Virus record (IMG/VR): IMGVR_UViG_3300014914_000023
Location: 1 to 32,104 of that record
From: a virus
DNA length: 32,104 nt
Strand: one strand, 5' to 3'
Positions 20,895 through 28,320 of this stretch are shown here, piece by piece. The notes below the pieces were generated by a model, which did not search any database, was not told where the DNA came from, and saw only the letters and a program-made list of their open reading frames with translations. Made by a program: the position numbers and the translations under genes. Within the stretch, counting starts at the first letter, position 1. Every line of letters begins with the position of its first letter.

Positions 20895-22432
20895 TAAATC
20901 AACTCCCTCTGAACACACGAAATAACGAACTGCTTACAAATTAATGTCCCGGCACCATCATGCGTAATTCTGAAACGATTCTTCGTACTTAAAACATCCA
21001 AATACCCACGCATTGGACTAGTATCAGCCGGGAAATCACCTGACAGAGTAAACGGACTACCAGATACAACATTCCAAGTAGAACCACCATCTGTTGAGTA
21101 CTCCAAATCAAAGGTGCCTGATCCCTTAAACCACATTAAAATTTCTTGCCACCGCAAAAGCCTATAAAATTCCTGGTCTTGATAATCTTTGCTCTGCCAC
21201 CTAGCATCAATTGCTGTGCCATTGTCGTCGTCTGCATCAGTATCTTTGATCGTAGTGTTACCTGATGTGTCGCCGAAATGTATCTCACCGCTTGCCGTTC
21301 CTAGCTGACCACTGTTCCATCGATCGGTTGACGCGTCCCACGTTCCAGATGCATCATCCCAAGCGTTAGCTTCAGATTCTGAAGCTCTCCAGACAGCGTT
21401 AATATTTGCTCGAGTGTCTTTATATAACACACGAGTTTTATAGTTGAACTTGTAAACGGTCTCACCAACTGTCTGGCTTCCCAAAGGAACGCCGATCCAG
21501 ACCTCATCTTCCTCAAGAACTAGAACGCCCCAGGCTTTATGGGCAGTATTTAAATTAAGCTCATCGCGTATCTCATCATTAACCGGGGCATCAATAAGCG
21601 GTGCGCGGACGCCATTAAAAAGCCTAAGCCCGTCTTTTGCTAAAAATATCTGCTCTCCTGTTGGTAGATTGACGATGCTCCCATTGGCGATAGTGCCAAC
21701 CTCGGTGCTTTTACGGTCAAATCTAAAGATAGAAGTCGTCGAAACCAACCCGCCCAAATAGATGGAAGTCGGTTTATGAACACATAGGTATCCACCAAAT
21801 AAATTAAGTCCTGTAATATCTTCGCCATCCTCGACCAAATCCTTGCTTCCAGCGTTCCCGCTGTCCCACGTTTCAGGATTAGCTGTATGCGACCATTGAA
21901 CGCGCTGACTAACATCTGTCCCCCCGGCGATATTGGCGCAAACAAGGTATGTTTGATACTCTTGGATAAACTTAGCGACCGGAGGCGTTCCTCCAAGGGC
22001 TGCTGTATTACCTGTGCCCGTCCACTTGCGTATAGCGTCAATACCGTTTGTGATGCACAAGATACGCTTCCCGGATAACAAAGGAACCGCTGTGTCCACA
22101 AGATCATTCGTCGATCCAGTAAGCGCTGACCCGGTAATATCGTCCCAAGAGCTAGTTCCTGAGTTGTAATTTTCAATATTATCTCGACCGATGCGAACGT
22201 TGTACTTTGTGCCTTCACGAGTAAACTCTCGGCCATGCAGGATCTCTTTATCCGTACCACCAATAGCCGATCCACGAGCAGCAGTGCCGACACGCTTTGT
22301 CAAAAGACCGCGATCTACACGAAAGTTCTGAACAGCTGGGGTTGCCTGTTCGCTTATATATTCTCCGGGCTTGGATACGTCCAAACCATTGATTAGGAGA
22401 ATGCTACCTTTTTTCTGTGTCGTTACTGGCAT
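20894..22432 (-). CDS. Beta-propeller-like tail hub/stabilisation protein
   Basis: This is 512 residues. Repeated beta-rich blocks (LLSGKRILCITNGIDAIRKW, YQTYLVCANIAGG, LFGGYLCVHKPTSIYLGG, EQIFLAKDGLRLFNG) have the rhythm of a propeller. This is the organisation of P22 gp10-like stabilisation and T7 gp12-like nozzle proteins that close the tail below the adaptor. The last 130 residues, with GTFDLEYSTDGGSTWNVV and NRFRITHDG, form a separate beta-sandwich. Gene order after the adaptor supports the assignment. Exact family membership is uncertain. The start overlaps the preceding gene by 29 bases, with GGGGCAG upstream. Confidence 0.6.
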   Translation of the reverse strand: MPVTTQKKGSILLINGLDVSKPGEYISEQATPAVQNFRVDRGLLTKRVGTAARGSAIGGTDKEILHGREFTREGTKYNVRIGRDNIENYNSGTSSWDDITGSALTGSTNDLVDTAVPLLSGKRILCITNGIDAIRKWTGTGNTAALGGTPPVAKFIQEYQTYLVCANIAGGTDVSQRVQWSHTANPETWDSGNAGSKDLVEDGEDITGLNLFGGYLCVHKPTSIYLGGLVSTTSIFRFDRKSTEVGTIANGSIVNLPTGEQIFLAKDGLRLFNGVRAPLIDAPVNDEIRDELNLNTAHKAWGVLVLEEDEVWIGVPLGSQTVGETVYKFNYKTRVLYKDTRANINAVWRASESEANAWDDASGTWDASTDRWNSGQLGTASGEIHFGDTSGNTTIKDTDADDDNGTAIDARWQSKDYQDQEFYRLLRWQEILMWFKGSGTFDLEYSTDGGSTWNVVSGSPFTLSGDFPADTSPMRGYLDVLSTKNRFRITHDGAGTLICKQFVISCVQRELI

Positions 22433-22745
22433 TTAGCTGCCCCATTAAATTGCGGATATTATTATTTAACTCGATTAATAACAACGGTGTTTCAACGTGA
22501 GCGCATCTCCAAAAAGTAGTGGTTTCTTTAGTTTCTGCGTTTACAGAACTCAATTCCATAAAATGCTCACAGAATTCACCAATACACTTCTGCCCACCAA
22601 GCAAAGGACACTGTCTAGCGCCTTTAATGTTCCTGCCCATCACATCAAGAACGGCTTCTCCATTTTTGAGAATACGATTCTTCACATTCGTATCTAGCGG
22701 AGCAACTTCATTTTTTTGTGGCTTCAAACGCTGCAACCAACCCAT
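22404..22745 (-). CDS. Small four-cysteine protein
   Basis: This is 113 residues from the ATG at 22745, just past the preceding stop and behind AAAGGAT. The centre reads CPLLGGQKCIGEFCEHF with a fourth Cys in FWRCAHV (residues 46, 54, 59 and 80). I have seen similar CPLL...C...C patterns in small proteins of phage structural operons. A zinc or Fe-S site is likely. The last 30 residues are a helix. A virion part or an assembly helper are both possible. Confidence 0.6.
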   Translation of the reverse strand: MGWLQRLKPQKNEVAPLDTNVKNRILKNGEAVLDVMGRNIKGARQCPLLGGQKCIGEFCEHFMELSSVNAETKETTTFWRCAHVETPLLLIELNNNIRNLMGQLNASNDTEKR

Positions 22746-22746
22746 T

Positions 22747-23460
22747 TTAATCCTTTTGAAAAACAGCAACTTCTATATAAGCAGGGACGTTACTACTCGA
22801 ACCCGTATTACCCGTCCCACTCGCTCCGGTATTGCCCGTCCCACTCGCAGATGTAGCTGCTGCTGTAGATGCTGAATTACCACCATCCTGACCGGTGGTT
22901 AACTTTCCAGCCGTGGCTGTTGTCGTCCCCCAAACAGCACTATTAGCTGGAACGGTGTGGGTGTGGCTTGGCCCGGTATGTGTATGTGAAGGGCCAGTAT
23001 GGGTGTGTGCATCTGCGCCACCTGTTCCCAGTGGGGTCGCATCAAAGCGCATGAACTTATCCGCGTATGTGGCGGTTACGTTTGTCCAACCATTTCTTGC
23101 GGTTGTCACAGATGATATTTGCCAGTCTCCTGTTACGGCATAATTTAAAACACCGCCATTAGTCAGCTGAATTTCGTTATCGTCCTCGTCCATATAGAAC
23201 AACTCAGCCTTCCCAGAGACGTCTTTAACGTACAAAATACCTTGATCGGCAATCCCTGCACTGACGGTTGTGCTATTAAGAAGGGTAACCTTTTTGTGCT
23301 TACCCATATCAGCGTCTTGACCAGACGATTCATGCTTATGGTCAACCTCGCCGATTTCCCGCATTTGTGTTTTAAACTCGCGTATACGATTATCGCCCTG
23401 AGAGATATTATCGCTACCGGCTGGGCTAGTTTCGTCTAATGCTGTCGTTGGTATTGTCAT
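22747..23460 (-). CDS. Tail fibre/collar-like protein with HxH metal-binding motifs
   Basis: This is 237 residues. The N-terminal 40 residues would attach to the tail (DNRIREFKTQMREIGEVDH). After a beta region comes a His-rich run with three HxH motifs (152/154, 159/161, 166/168), the hallmark of trimeric fibre tips that bind metal ions along the axis, as in T4 gp12 and long-tail-fibre ends. A Gly/Ser/Thr-rich stretch with repeated SGTGNTG leads to the closing VPAYIEVAVFQKD, the usual last strand of collar-type tips. It probably contacts the host receptor. Confidence 0.75.
   Translation of the reverse strand: MTIPTTALDETSPAGSDNISQGDNRIREFKTQMREIGEVDHKHESSGQDADMGKHKKVTLLNSTTVSAGIADQGILYVKDVSGKAELFYMDEDDNEIQLTNGGVLNYAVTGDWQISSVTTARNGWTNVTATYADKFMRFDATPLGTGGADAHTHTGPSHTHTGPSHTHTVPANSAVWGTTTATAGKLTTGQDGGNSASTAAATSASGTGNTGASGTGNTGSSSNVPAYIEVAVFQKD
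22805..22848. repeat. Tandem 24-bp repeat in the fibre tip gene
   Basis: A 20-base string (gtatt[a/g]cccgtcccactcgc) occurs at 22805-22824 and 22829-22848 with one mismatch and a 24-base period. It encodes the repeated SGTGNTGA phrase just before the last strand of the fibre tip. Such repeats allow length change by slippage, which may tune receptor contact. Confidence 0.75.
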
Positions 23461-23462
23461 TT

Positions 23463-24122
23463 TTACACTCCGCTATATTGCACAGGAGAATCATCCTGTG
23501 CGTTAAAGTCATCGTTAGCCTGAATCTTTGCGAGGCCTCGTTCGTAATCGCCCTCAAATTGAGTGGCTTCGCCAAAGTTCTCCATGTGCTTATACATCAG
23601 CGACAGCACCCCATCGCGTAAAATACGCCGGTATTTATCCGTAAAAGGAACAGGATCAGTGCCAGCAACAATAGCTGCGACCTGATCGTCGGTATAGTTG
23701 ATCTTGAACTCGTAATCGGTAGCATCGACTGCCGGGCCAACGTAGATAGTCCCTGCAAAATGGCCGTAATGTATGGGAGTGCCTGTATTGCGGTTAGATG
23801 CCGTACTGGATAGGTTTTCGTGGTAAATGCGGTCGTATTCTTCCTTCGTGATCTTTTTTAAAGGAAAGTAGGTGTCGTCTGAGCCAGTATCGCGGATTAA
23901 TACATCGCCGAGCAGATGCCCGAAGTCGTCTGGGAGTGTAAGTTCGTAGTCGCCCACGGAGGAAATGCCTGAAAGAGCAGAGGAGACTTTCATGTTCACG
24001 TCTGCTAACAAACGCAGACTCATATCAACGACTATGTCTGTCGTTGCTTCGTAAATCTCAGTATCTTTATCTGTACGGAGGAATATCTTCTTGGTGTAAG
24101 CGAGAAATTCTGCACCTGTCAT
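23463..24122 (-). CDS. Head-tail adaptor protein
   Basis: This is 219 residues. MTGAEFLAYTKKIFLRTDKDTEIYEA (quoted in parts: MTGAEFLAYTKK, then TDKDTEIYE), ATTDIVVDMSLRLLADV, LTLPDDFGHLLGDVLIRD, PLKKITKEEYDRIY and the late helix RRILRDGVLSLMYKHMENF follow the pattern of tail-tubular-A/SU10-type adaptors: a helical bundle with an inserted beta barrel. It would sit below the portal ring and receive the tail hub. Position between head genes and hub agrees. P22 gp4 has the same job. Confidence 0.7.
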   Translation of the reverse strand: MTGAEFLAYTKKIFLRTDKDTEIYEATTDIVVDMSLRLLADVNMKVSSALSGISSVGDYELTLPDDFGHLLGDVLIRDTGSDDTYFPLKKITKEEYDRIYHENLSSTASNRNTGTPIHYGHFAGTIYVGPAVDATDYEFKINYTDDQVAAIVAGTDPVPFTDKYRRILRDGVLSLMYKHMENFGEATQFEGDYERGLAKIQANDDFNAQDDSPVQYSGV

Positions 24123-24156
24123 GTCAGCCCACCTTCGTCAACAGAACTAGTTATAT

Positions 24157-24402
24157 TTAATTCTGTAGTCTGTTTTTAAGTATTTGTCTTGCTGAATTCA
24201 CGAAGGAAGTCAGGTCATGTGTAAACTCTTCAACGTTGCCTGACTCTGTTCTGACAAGTACATCAGAGAATGTGTAATACCGTCTTGTTAATTGTACATC
24301 AACTTTTTTTGTTGCTGGAAAGATAGTGATGCTCTCAATGTCTTCGACATAGTAAGCTGGGGCGTCATCGATTAGAACTTTCTTTATAAAATCATCAGCC
24401 AT
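24157..24402 (-). CDS. Small hypothetical protein of the head-tail region
   Basis: This is 81 residues from the ATG at 24402, which overlaps the glycosyltransferase stop as TGATG. It looks mainly beta at the start (VEDIESITIFPATKKVDVQL) and helical at the end (FVNSARQILKNRL). No motif is recognised. Size and place just before the adaptor gene fit a minor connector or head protein, but this is by position only. Confidence 0.6.
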   Translation of the reverse strand: MADDFIKKVLIDDAPAYYVEDIESITIFPATKKVDVQLTRRYYTFSDVLVRTESGNVEEFTHDLTSFVNSARQILKNRLQN

Positions 24403-25013
24403 CAAACATTCACTACCGTCGTTAGATGTCCGACCTTATTGTTTGGGTCGAATAACATCTTGTGGCCTAAATCTTGGGCCTTTTTGCAAAAGTAAACAGC
24501 TTCATCGCCGTTATGATGCGCGTCCATATGGAATATGTCGCGATCGTACTTCTCGACCATCTGCTTAATGAACGATTGACGCATCAGCAGAAACCCAAAG
24601 CCGAGAACGTCTGCTTCCATTAGCTCGCCGTTAAGCTCTTCTTCTTTAAACTTTTCAAACTTGCCATCCTCAACATAGCGTCCATGCGCTGTTTTCTTTG
24701 GCATCCCGCGCACGAAATATGTAGCGGATAACAAGGGCAAATTCTTCTCTGTCGCTATTTCAATAAGCGAATATAGCGCTTTCGCGCTGTAAATGTGGTC
24801 ACTGTCTAAATTGAGTACCCAATCAACCTCTCCGGCTTTCTCAACCGCGTAAAGATATAATGATGTTCGGGCCATCGGTGCATTAAATCCATTCGCAAAA
24901 ACAATGTGCATATTATCGTTTCGGCTATAAACGTCAGCCTGTAATGCACATAAACTTTGAACAGCTGGAACTTCCATGATTTTGTAGCATGGCATTAAAG
25001 CAAGTATTTTCAT
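24402..25013 (-). CDS. GT-A fold glycosyltransferase
   Basis: This is 203 residues. The Rossmann-like start (KILALMPCYK), APMARTSLYLYAVEKAG, and NLDSDH with the Asp70-x-Asp72 metal/nucleotide-sugar motif are typical of a GT2-like GT-A domain. GFGFLLMRQSFIKQM and DEAVYFCKKAQDLGHKML form the acceptor side with a catalytic acidic residue. It is short for a GT2 enzyme but complete in core. It overlaps the methyltransferase gene as ATGA, so the two should be made together and may modify the same target, such as capsid protein, host surface or phage DNA. Substrate is unknown. Confidence 0.8.
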   Translation of the reverse strand: MKILALMPCYKIMEVPAVQSLCALQADVYSRNDNMHIVFANGFNAPMARTSLYLYAVEKAGEVDWVLNLDSDHIYSAKALYSLIEIATEKNLPLLSATYFVRGMPKKTAHGRYVEDGKFEKFKEEELNGELMEADVLGFGFLLMRQSFIKQMVEKYDRDIFHMDAHHNGDEAVYFCKKAQDLGHKMLFDPNNKVGHLTTVVNV

Positions 25014-25519
25014 TTTATAGCCCTCAGTGCGAAGTAAAAGGATTCTCCTTTAGTCGACAGGTGTACCGTTTCAAAATCTGCGCTGTAGATGTGCCTAAAA
25101 TCGCTCATCGAAGTCACGCCGATTTGCTGCTCGTACTGCTTCTGACTCAGGAATACAAGCGTTTCTGGCCTTATATGCCGTCTGTGTGATGGATCGCCCC
25201 ACACCCAAACCGAACCTGGCTTTGGTACAGACGCGCAAAATAAACCACCCGGCTTTAAAATGCGCCAATATTCACTGAATTCTCGAAAGAAGAATTCATA
25301 ATCGCCCTGATAGGCCAAATGCTCAAGCACTTCATAAGCGTGGATTTCGTCAAATTCATTATCCTCAAAAGGTAATGGATGCTTTGTCAAATCCCACAGT
25401 ACATCTGGATTGTGCCCTGCATTGTTATCGAGCGTCACTAAATTTTCAAAGACCTTTTTATCATCAAATATCAAACGTTTACTCTTGTCTCGGCCAGCAC
25501 CGAGTAGCAATTCCTTCAT
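25010..25519 (-). CDS. SAM-dependent methyltransferase (class I)
   Basis: This is 169 residues. Motif I is short (LLLGAGRDK, residues 4-12), Asp31 follows as the ribose-binding acid, and FDEIHAYEVLEHL at 56-68 plus RILKPGGLFCASVP at 86-99 are the post-motifs of the Methyltransf_11/UbiE-like type. Such small-molecule or sugar methyltransferases often accompany glycosyltransferases. It stands between the coat-associated gene and a glycosyltransferase, inside the virion gene order. The N-terminal helix before motif I is missing, making it a minimal version. Confidence 0.8.
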   Translation of the reverse strand: MKELLLGAGRDKSKRLIFDDKKVFENLVTLDNNAGHNPDVLWDLTKHPLPFEDNEFDEIHAYEVLEHLAYQGDYEFFFREFSEYWRILKPGGLFCASVPKPGSVWVWGDPSHRRHIRPETLVFLSQKQYEQQIGVTSMSDFRHIYSADFETVHLSTKGESFYFALRAIK

Positions 25520-25544
25520 GGAGCCCCCAGAGTGCGTTCAGACT

Positions 25545-25568
25545 GCAAGGGAGCAAAAGCCCCCTTGC
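25545..25568 (-). terminator. Strong 10-bp hairpin before the methyltransferase gene
   Basis: On the minus strand GCAAGGGGGC-TTTT-GCTCCCTTGC forms a 10-bp stem with one G-T pair and a 4-base loop. It lies between the end of the coat-associated gene (25586) and the methyltransferase ATG. No T tract follows, so it is not a full intrinsic terminator. It may stabilise the coat mRNA or lower readthrough into the enzymes. Confidence 0.5.
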
Positions 25569-25585
25569 TTATGCCTGATATATTT

Positions 25586-25888
25586 TTAGTAACCAACCGC
25601 TAACAAGTAGAAGTCAGTCGCTGTTTGCGTACAAGCTGTCACGTGGTCGTCTTCGTACAGTATACAGTCAATTTGATTGGCTGTAGTTGCATTAATTGAC
25701 GCACGAACATGTGCACACGTCGCTGTCGGCGCTTCTTTCATCTGCGCGAACACAGCAACAACAGTGTCCATCTCGTCAATTGTGACAGAGCCGGTTGTAC
25801 CCGTTGCCCCATCAACTTCAACAGCCGCGACTTTGAACTTACCGGAAAACTCCGTCACGTTGCTTGAGGTTTCAGTTAAAGCTGCCAT
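25586..25888 (-). CDS. Small probable head (decoration) protein
   Basis: This is 100 residues, Thr/Ala/Val-rich and beta-like (KFKVAAVEVDGATGTTGSVT, TVVAVFAQMKEAPT) with three Cys. AAGGAG lies upstream of the ATG at 25888. It directly follows the major capsid gene, the usual place for a decoration or head-stabilising protein, and its composition fits. No family is recognised, and the role is inferred from position. Confidence 0.6.
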   Translation of the reverse strand: MAALTETSSNVTEFSGKFKVAAVEVDGATGTTGSVTIDEMDTVVAVFAQMKEAPTATCAHVRASINATTANQIDCILYEDDHVTACTQTATDFYLLAVGY

Positions 25889-25936
25889 TTCTTCACTCCT
25901 TCGGTGTCAATGCTAAATTTAAGGCCGTAATAGGGC

Positions 25937-25956
25937 AGGGGGGCACGTACCCCCCT
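25937..25956 (-). terminator. GC-rich hairpin downstream of the major capsid gene
   Basis: AGGGGGG-TACGTG-CCCCCCT on the minus strand forms a 7-bp, six-GC stem 17 bases past the coat stop codon. No U tract follows. It could be a pause site, a partial terminator or a 3' cap that protects the abundant coat message from exonucleases. Confidence 0.5.
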
Positions 25957-25972
25957 ACCTGGGAAATTAACC

Positions 25973-27085
25973 TTACGACAGGTCAGTTGCACCTGTATCT
26001 ACAGCAATAACCGAATAGTCCAACGAATTAAACGCTGGCTTCTGGATACCGCCAATAAATCCAGCTGCGTAGCCGACCTTGTTCTTATAGTCGAAGGTCT
26101 CCTCAACCATCATCATCGACTTTTTGGTCTCGGCCATAACCGCTGCCTGAGCGCCACACAACAGAGCCCGGAAACAACGAACCGCTGCGTCTGTACCACC
26201 AGACGAGAAGTCCGAGCTTGCCTGACACGTTGGGACGTACTCATGGCTGTGTAGAATCACACCATCGTAGGCACCCAAGGCTCCACGGAAGATCGGGTTA
26301 CGATCGCCACGAACCTGAGCGTCACGCTGGATTTGACTCCAGTTGTTGCCAGTTGAAGCAGCTTTCAGGTCGTACTCTTGCCACGGATGGATGAACATCA
26401 CGTACCAATCCTGACCATCGACACGAATCGGTTGCATTCGCGGAGAAGCTAACTGAGCCTTAATCTTAGCGCGAGTAATCAACGATAAGGTAAGGATGTC
26501 CGTTGCTTCGAGAGAGTCGATACCGGCAGCGTCGGCACAAACGTACCGATTACCTGTACCCGCAGCTTCGTCAGCAGCAGGGACGATTGGAGCCGTATTT
26601 GACCACGCTGCTTGGCTAGAATAAACGCTACCAGCAACATCGGTCAGGTCTGTCTCCGTTACACCCCCCAGCTTCATGAAAATCTGTCTCTCAAGGAACT
26701 CACGAGTAGCAATACCAATCTTGTTCTTGGCATCACTCCGCATATCGTAAGCAGCCTTTTGCTCATCAAGCGAGCCGGTCAGACGGACGGGAAACCGAAC
26801 CTGATCAATAGCCACTGCTTCTGCGTAAGACGAGATAGCCGTTTCATTACCTTCGGCCTCATTGTCCCCGGTAATTGCAGCGCTGTCGTCCAGCTTCGTG
26901 GTCAGCCCAAATGTCACTTGATCACCCTTGCTCTTAACAAGCTGATCTTTCACCTGGACTAGACTATTTTCACTCGTCCCCATCATCTGCTTATTAGCAA
27001 AGAACAGGTTGTCCTCACGGTCTTTATAAAGCTCTTTCTGCCAAATTTCCGGGCGAAGAGCGTCAATACTAACTGTATTAGCCAT
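25973..27085 (-). CDS. Major capsid protein, N4-gp56 family
   Basis: This is 370 residues. The start (VSIDALRPEIWQKELYKD, then REDNLFFANKQMMG), GDQVTFGLTTKLDD, FPVRLTGSLDEQKAAYDMR, WYVMFIHPWQEYDLKA, NPIFRGALGAYDGVILHSHE and KVGYAAGFIGGIQKPAFN are the recurring blocks of the N4-gp56 (DUF4043) coat family, which has the HK97 fold. Length is normal. GAGGAAAG precedes the ATG. It follows the scaffold gene, but an intrinsic terminator lies between the two, so coat expression is set apart from the upstream packaging genes. Confidence 0.92.
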   Translation of the reverse strand: MANTVSIDALRPEIWQKELYKDREDNLFFANKQMMGTSENSLVQVKDQLVKSKGDQVTFGLTTKLDDSAAITGDNEAEGNETAISSYAEAVAIDQVRFPVRLTGSLDEQKAAYDMRSDAKNKIGIATREFLERQIFMKLGGVTETDLTDVAGSVYSSQAAWSNTAPIVPAADEAAGTGNRYVCADAAGIDSLEATDILTLSLITRAKIKAQLASPRMQPIRVDGQDWYVMFIHPWQEYDLKAASTGNNWSQIQRDAQVRGDRNPIFRGALGAYDGVILHSHEYVPTCQASSDFSSGGTDAAVRCFRALLCGAQAAVMAETKKSMMMVEETFDYKNKVGYAAGFIGGIQKPAFNSLDYSVIAVDTGATDLS

Positions 27086-27110
27086 TTGCTTTCCTCAAGT
27101 GTTTACCAAC

Positions 27111-27151
27111 AAAAAACGGCAATCAGGTGATTAGGCACCTAACTGCCGTTT
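27111..27151 (-). terminator. Intrinsic terminator between scaffold and coat genes
   Basis: On the minus strand AAACGGCA (27151-27144) pairs with TGCCGTTT (27121-27114), and inside this AGGTG pairs with CACCT. The stem runs straight into six T residues (27116-27111). This is a textbook rho-independent terminator for the scaffold-side transcript, ending about 26 bases before the coat ATG. I see no promoter between it and the coat gene. Confidence 0.85.
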
Positions 27152-27204
27152 CAAACTTTGCTGGTTCTCTTACGGGAGCTACCCGCAGAGTATTAAATTG
27201 TCAA

Positions 27205-28293
27205 CTATGCACCGCCTTTTAAGCGGGTTCTTACATGATTTGGTAATGCGTTCCATTCTTTTTGCGACATATTCACAACGTCTTCGGGCGTTAAATCGTC
27301 ATAGCTGACAACTCGTCGACCTTTGCCACCCCCGACTGCGGCACTTGAGGTCTTCTTTTTCGCATTCTTCAACATGCGGTTGATGTTGTCCTTCGACTCC
27401 TTGCCAGACTTATCCTTGTCTGACTCCTCTTCGTCGTCGGACTTCTTTTTCCCATAATTGGGATTTAGCTTGGCAATCTTGATAACGGTATTTACAAACT
27501 TCTGCTCGTCAAATTCTTTTGCCAACAGTACAGATTGTATAAGCTCCAAATACGTTTTATCTTCGTTGACGACTTCTTGCGCTTGGTCAATGATCGTCTC
27601 GAAGTTCTCGACATTGGCTTCGCCCCATTTATTGGCTTCTTCAAGTCGATTTGTGAGGGCTTTTTGATTAGCTTCCTCAGTGGCCTTGGCCTCTTTTTCT
27701 TTTACGAGGTCTTCTTTTGTAACGAACTCAGGCTGACTTTCTTCATCACCGACAATTTCTAAAATTTGTTCAATGGTGACGTCGTCTGGGTTGTTCTTTA
27801 GGCGTTCGCGTATTTTTGCGATTTTGGTAAGGCTGCCAGTGACTTTGACTCCAAGCAAATCTGCTTTTTTATCGGTGTCCTGGCGCTTCTGTTCTTCGCT
27901 CTTCAGGCGCTTATAAAGGCCCTTCGAGTTGTGGTAGAGACCACGAATGTTTTTAGGCAGTTGCCTAAACTTCTCAGGTTCATTCTCGAACAAATTATGA
28001 ACTTTGTCAAATGAATCTAAGTCGTCCGCTTTTATTTCTTCGGACTCTTCCTCTTCACTCTCATCTTCAGAGTCATCATCTTCTGATTCATCGTCGACGA
28101 TTTCTTTATTGTCATCATCGTTTTTGTTTTCGTTATCCTCTGACTTATCAAGCATACCATGTTTCTTTGCAAGCGCGATCTGATCCGCGCCGACCCCTTC
28201 TTCTACAAGGGATTCTTCGGTCATAGGATTATCTTTTGCTTCCGGTTCTGGCTCATTGATAACGACTGTATTCTCTTTATTTTCTTCGCCCAT
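27205..28293 (-). CDS. Scaffolding protein, probable
   Basis: This is 362 residues. The first 100 residues are extremely acidic (DDDNKEIVDDESEDDD and ESEEEESEEIKADD runs), followed by helical, charged sequence to about 290 and a basic C-terminus with GKGRRVVSYDDL and WNALPNHVRTRLKGGA. An acidic, coiled-coil protein with a basic C-terminal end directly before the coat gene is the standard description of a phage scaffold, which guides procapsid assembly and leaves. Scaffolds are poorly conserved, so the call rests on composition and place. Confidence 0.75.
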   Translation of the reverse strand: MGEENKENTVVINEPEPEAKDNPMTEESLVEEGVGADQIALAKKHGMLDKSEDNENKNDDDNKEIVDDESEDDDSEDESEEEESEEIKADDLDSFDKVHNLFENEPEKFRQLPKNIRGLYHNSKGLYKRLKSEEQKRQDTDKKADLLGVKVTGSLTKIAKIRERLKNNPDDVTIEQILEIVGDEESQPEFVTKEDLVKEKEAKATEEANQKALTNRLEEANKWGEANVENFETIIDQAQEVVNEDKTYLELIQSVLLAKEFDEQKFVNTVIKIAKLNPNYGKKKSDDEEESDKDKSGKESKDNINRMLKNAKKKTSSAAVGGGKGRRVVSYDDLTPEDVVNMSQKEWNALPNHVRTRLKGGA

Positions 28294-28320
28294 TGCGATT
28301 TTCCTCTCGGTTACGAGTTG

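Noticed and set aside
27181-27204. Promoter in front of the coat gene based on TTGACA after the scaffold stop
   Set aside because: The -35 box is perfect but 16-18 bases later only TAGCTC-like sequence is present, and it would lie before the terminator, so transcripts would end before the coat gene.
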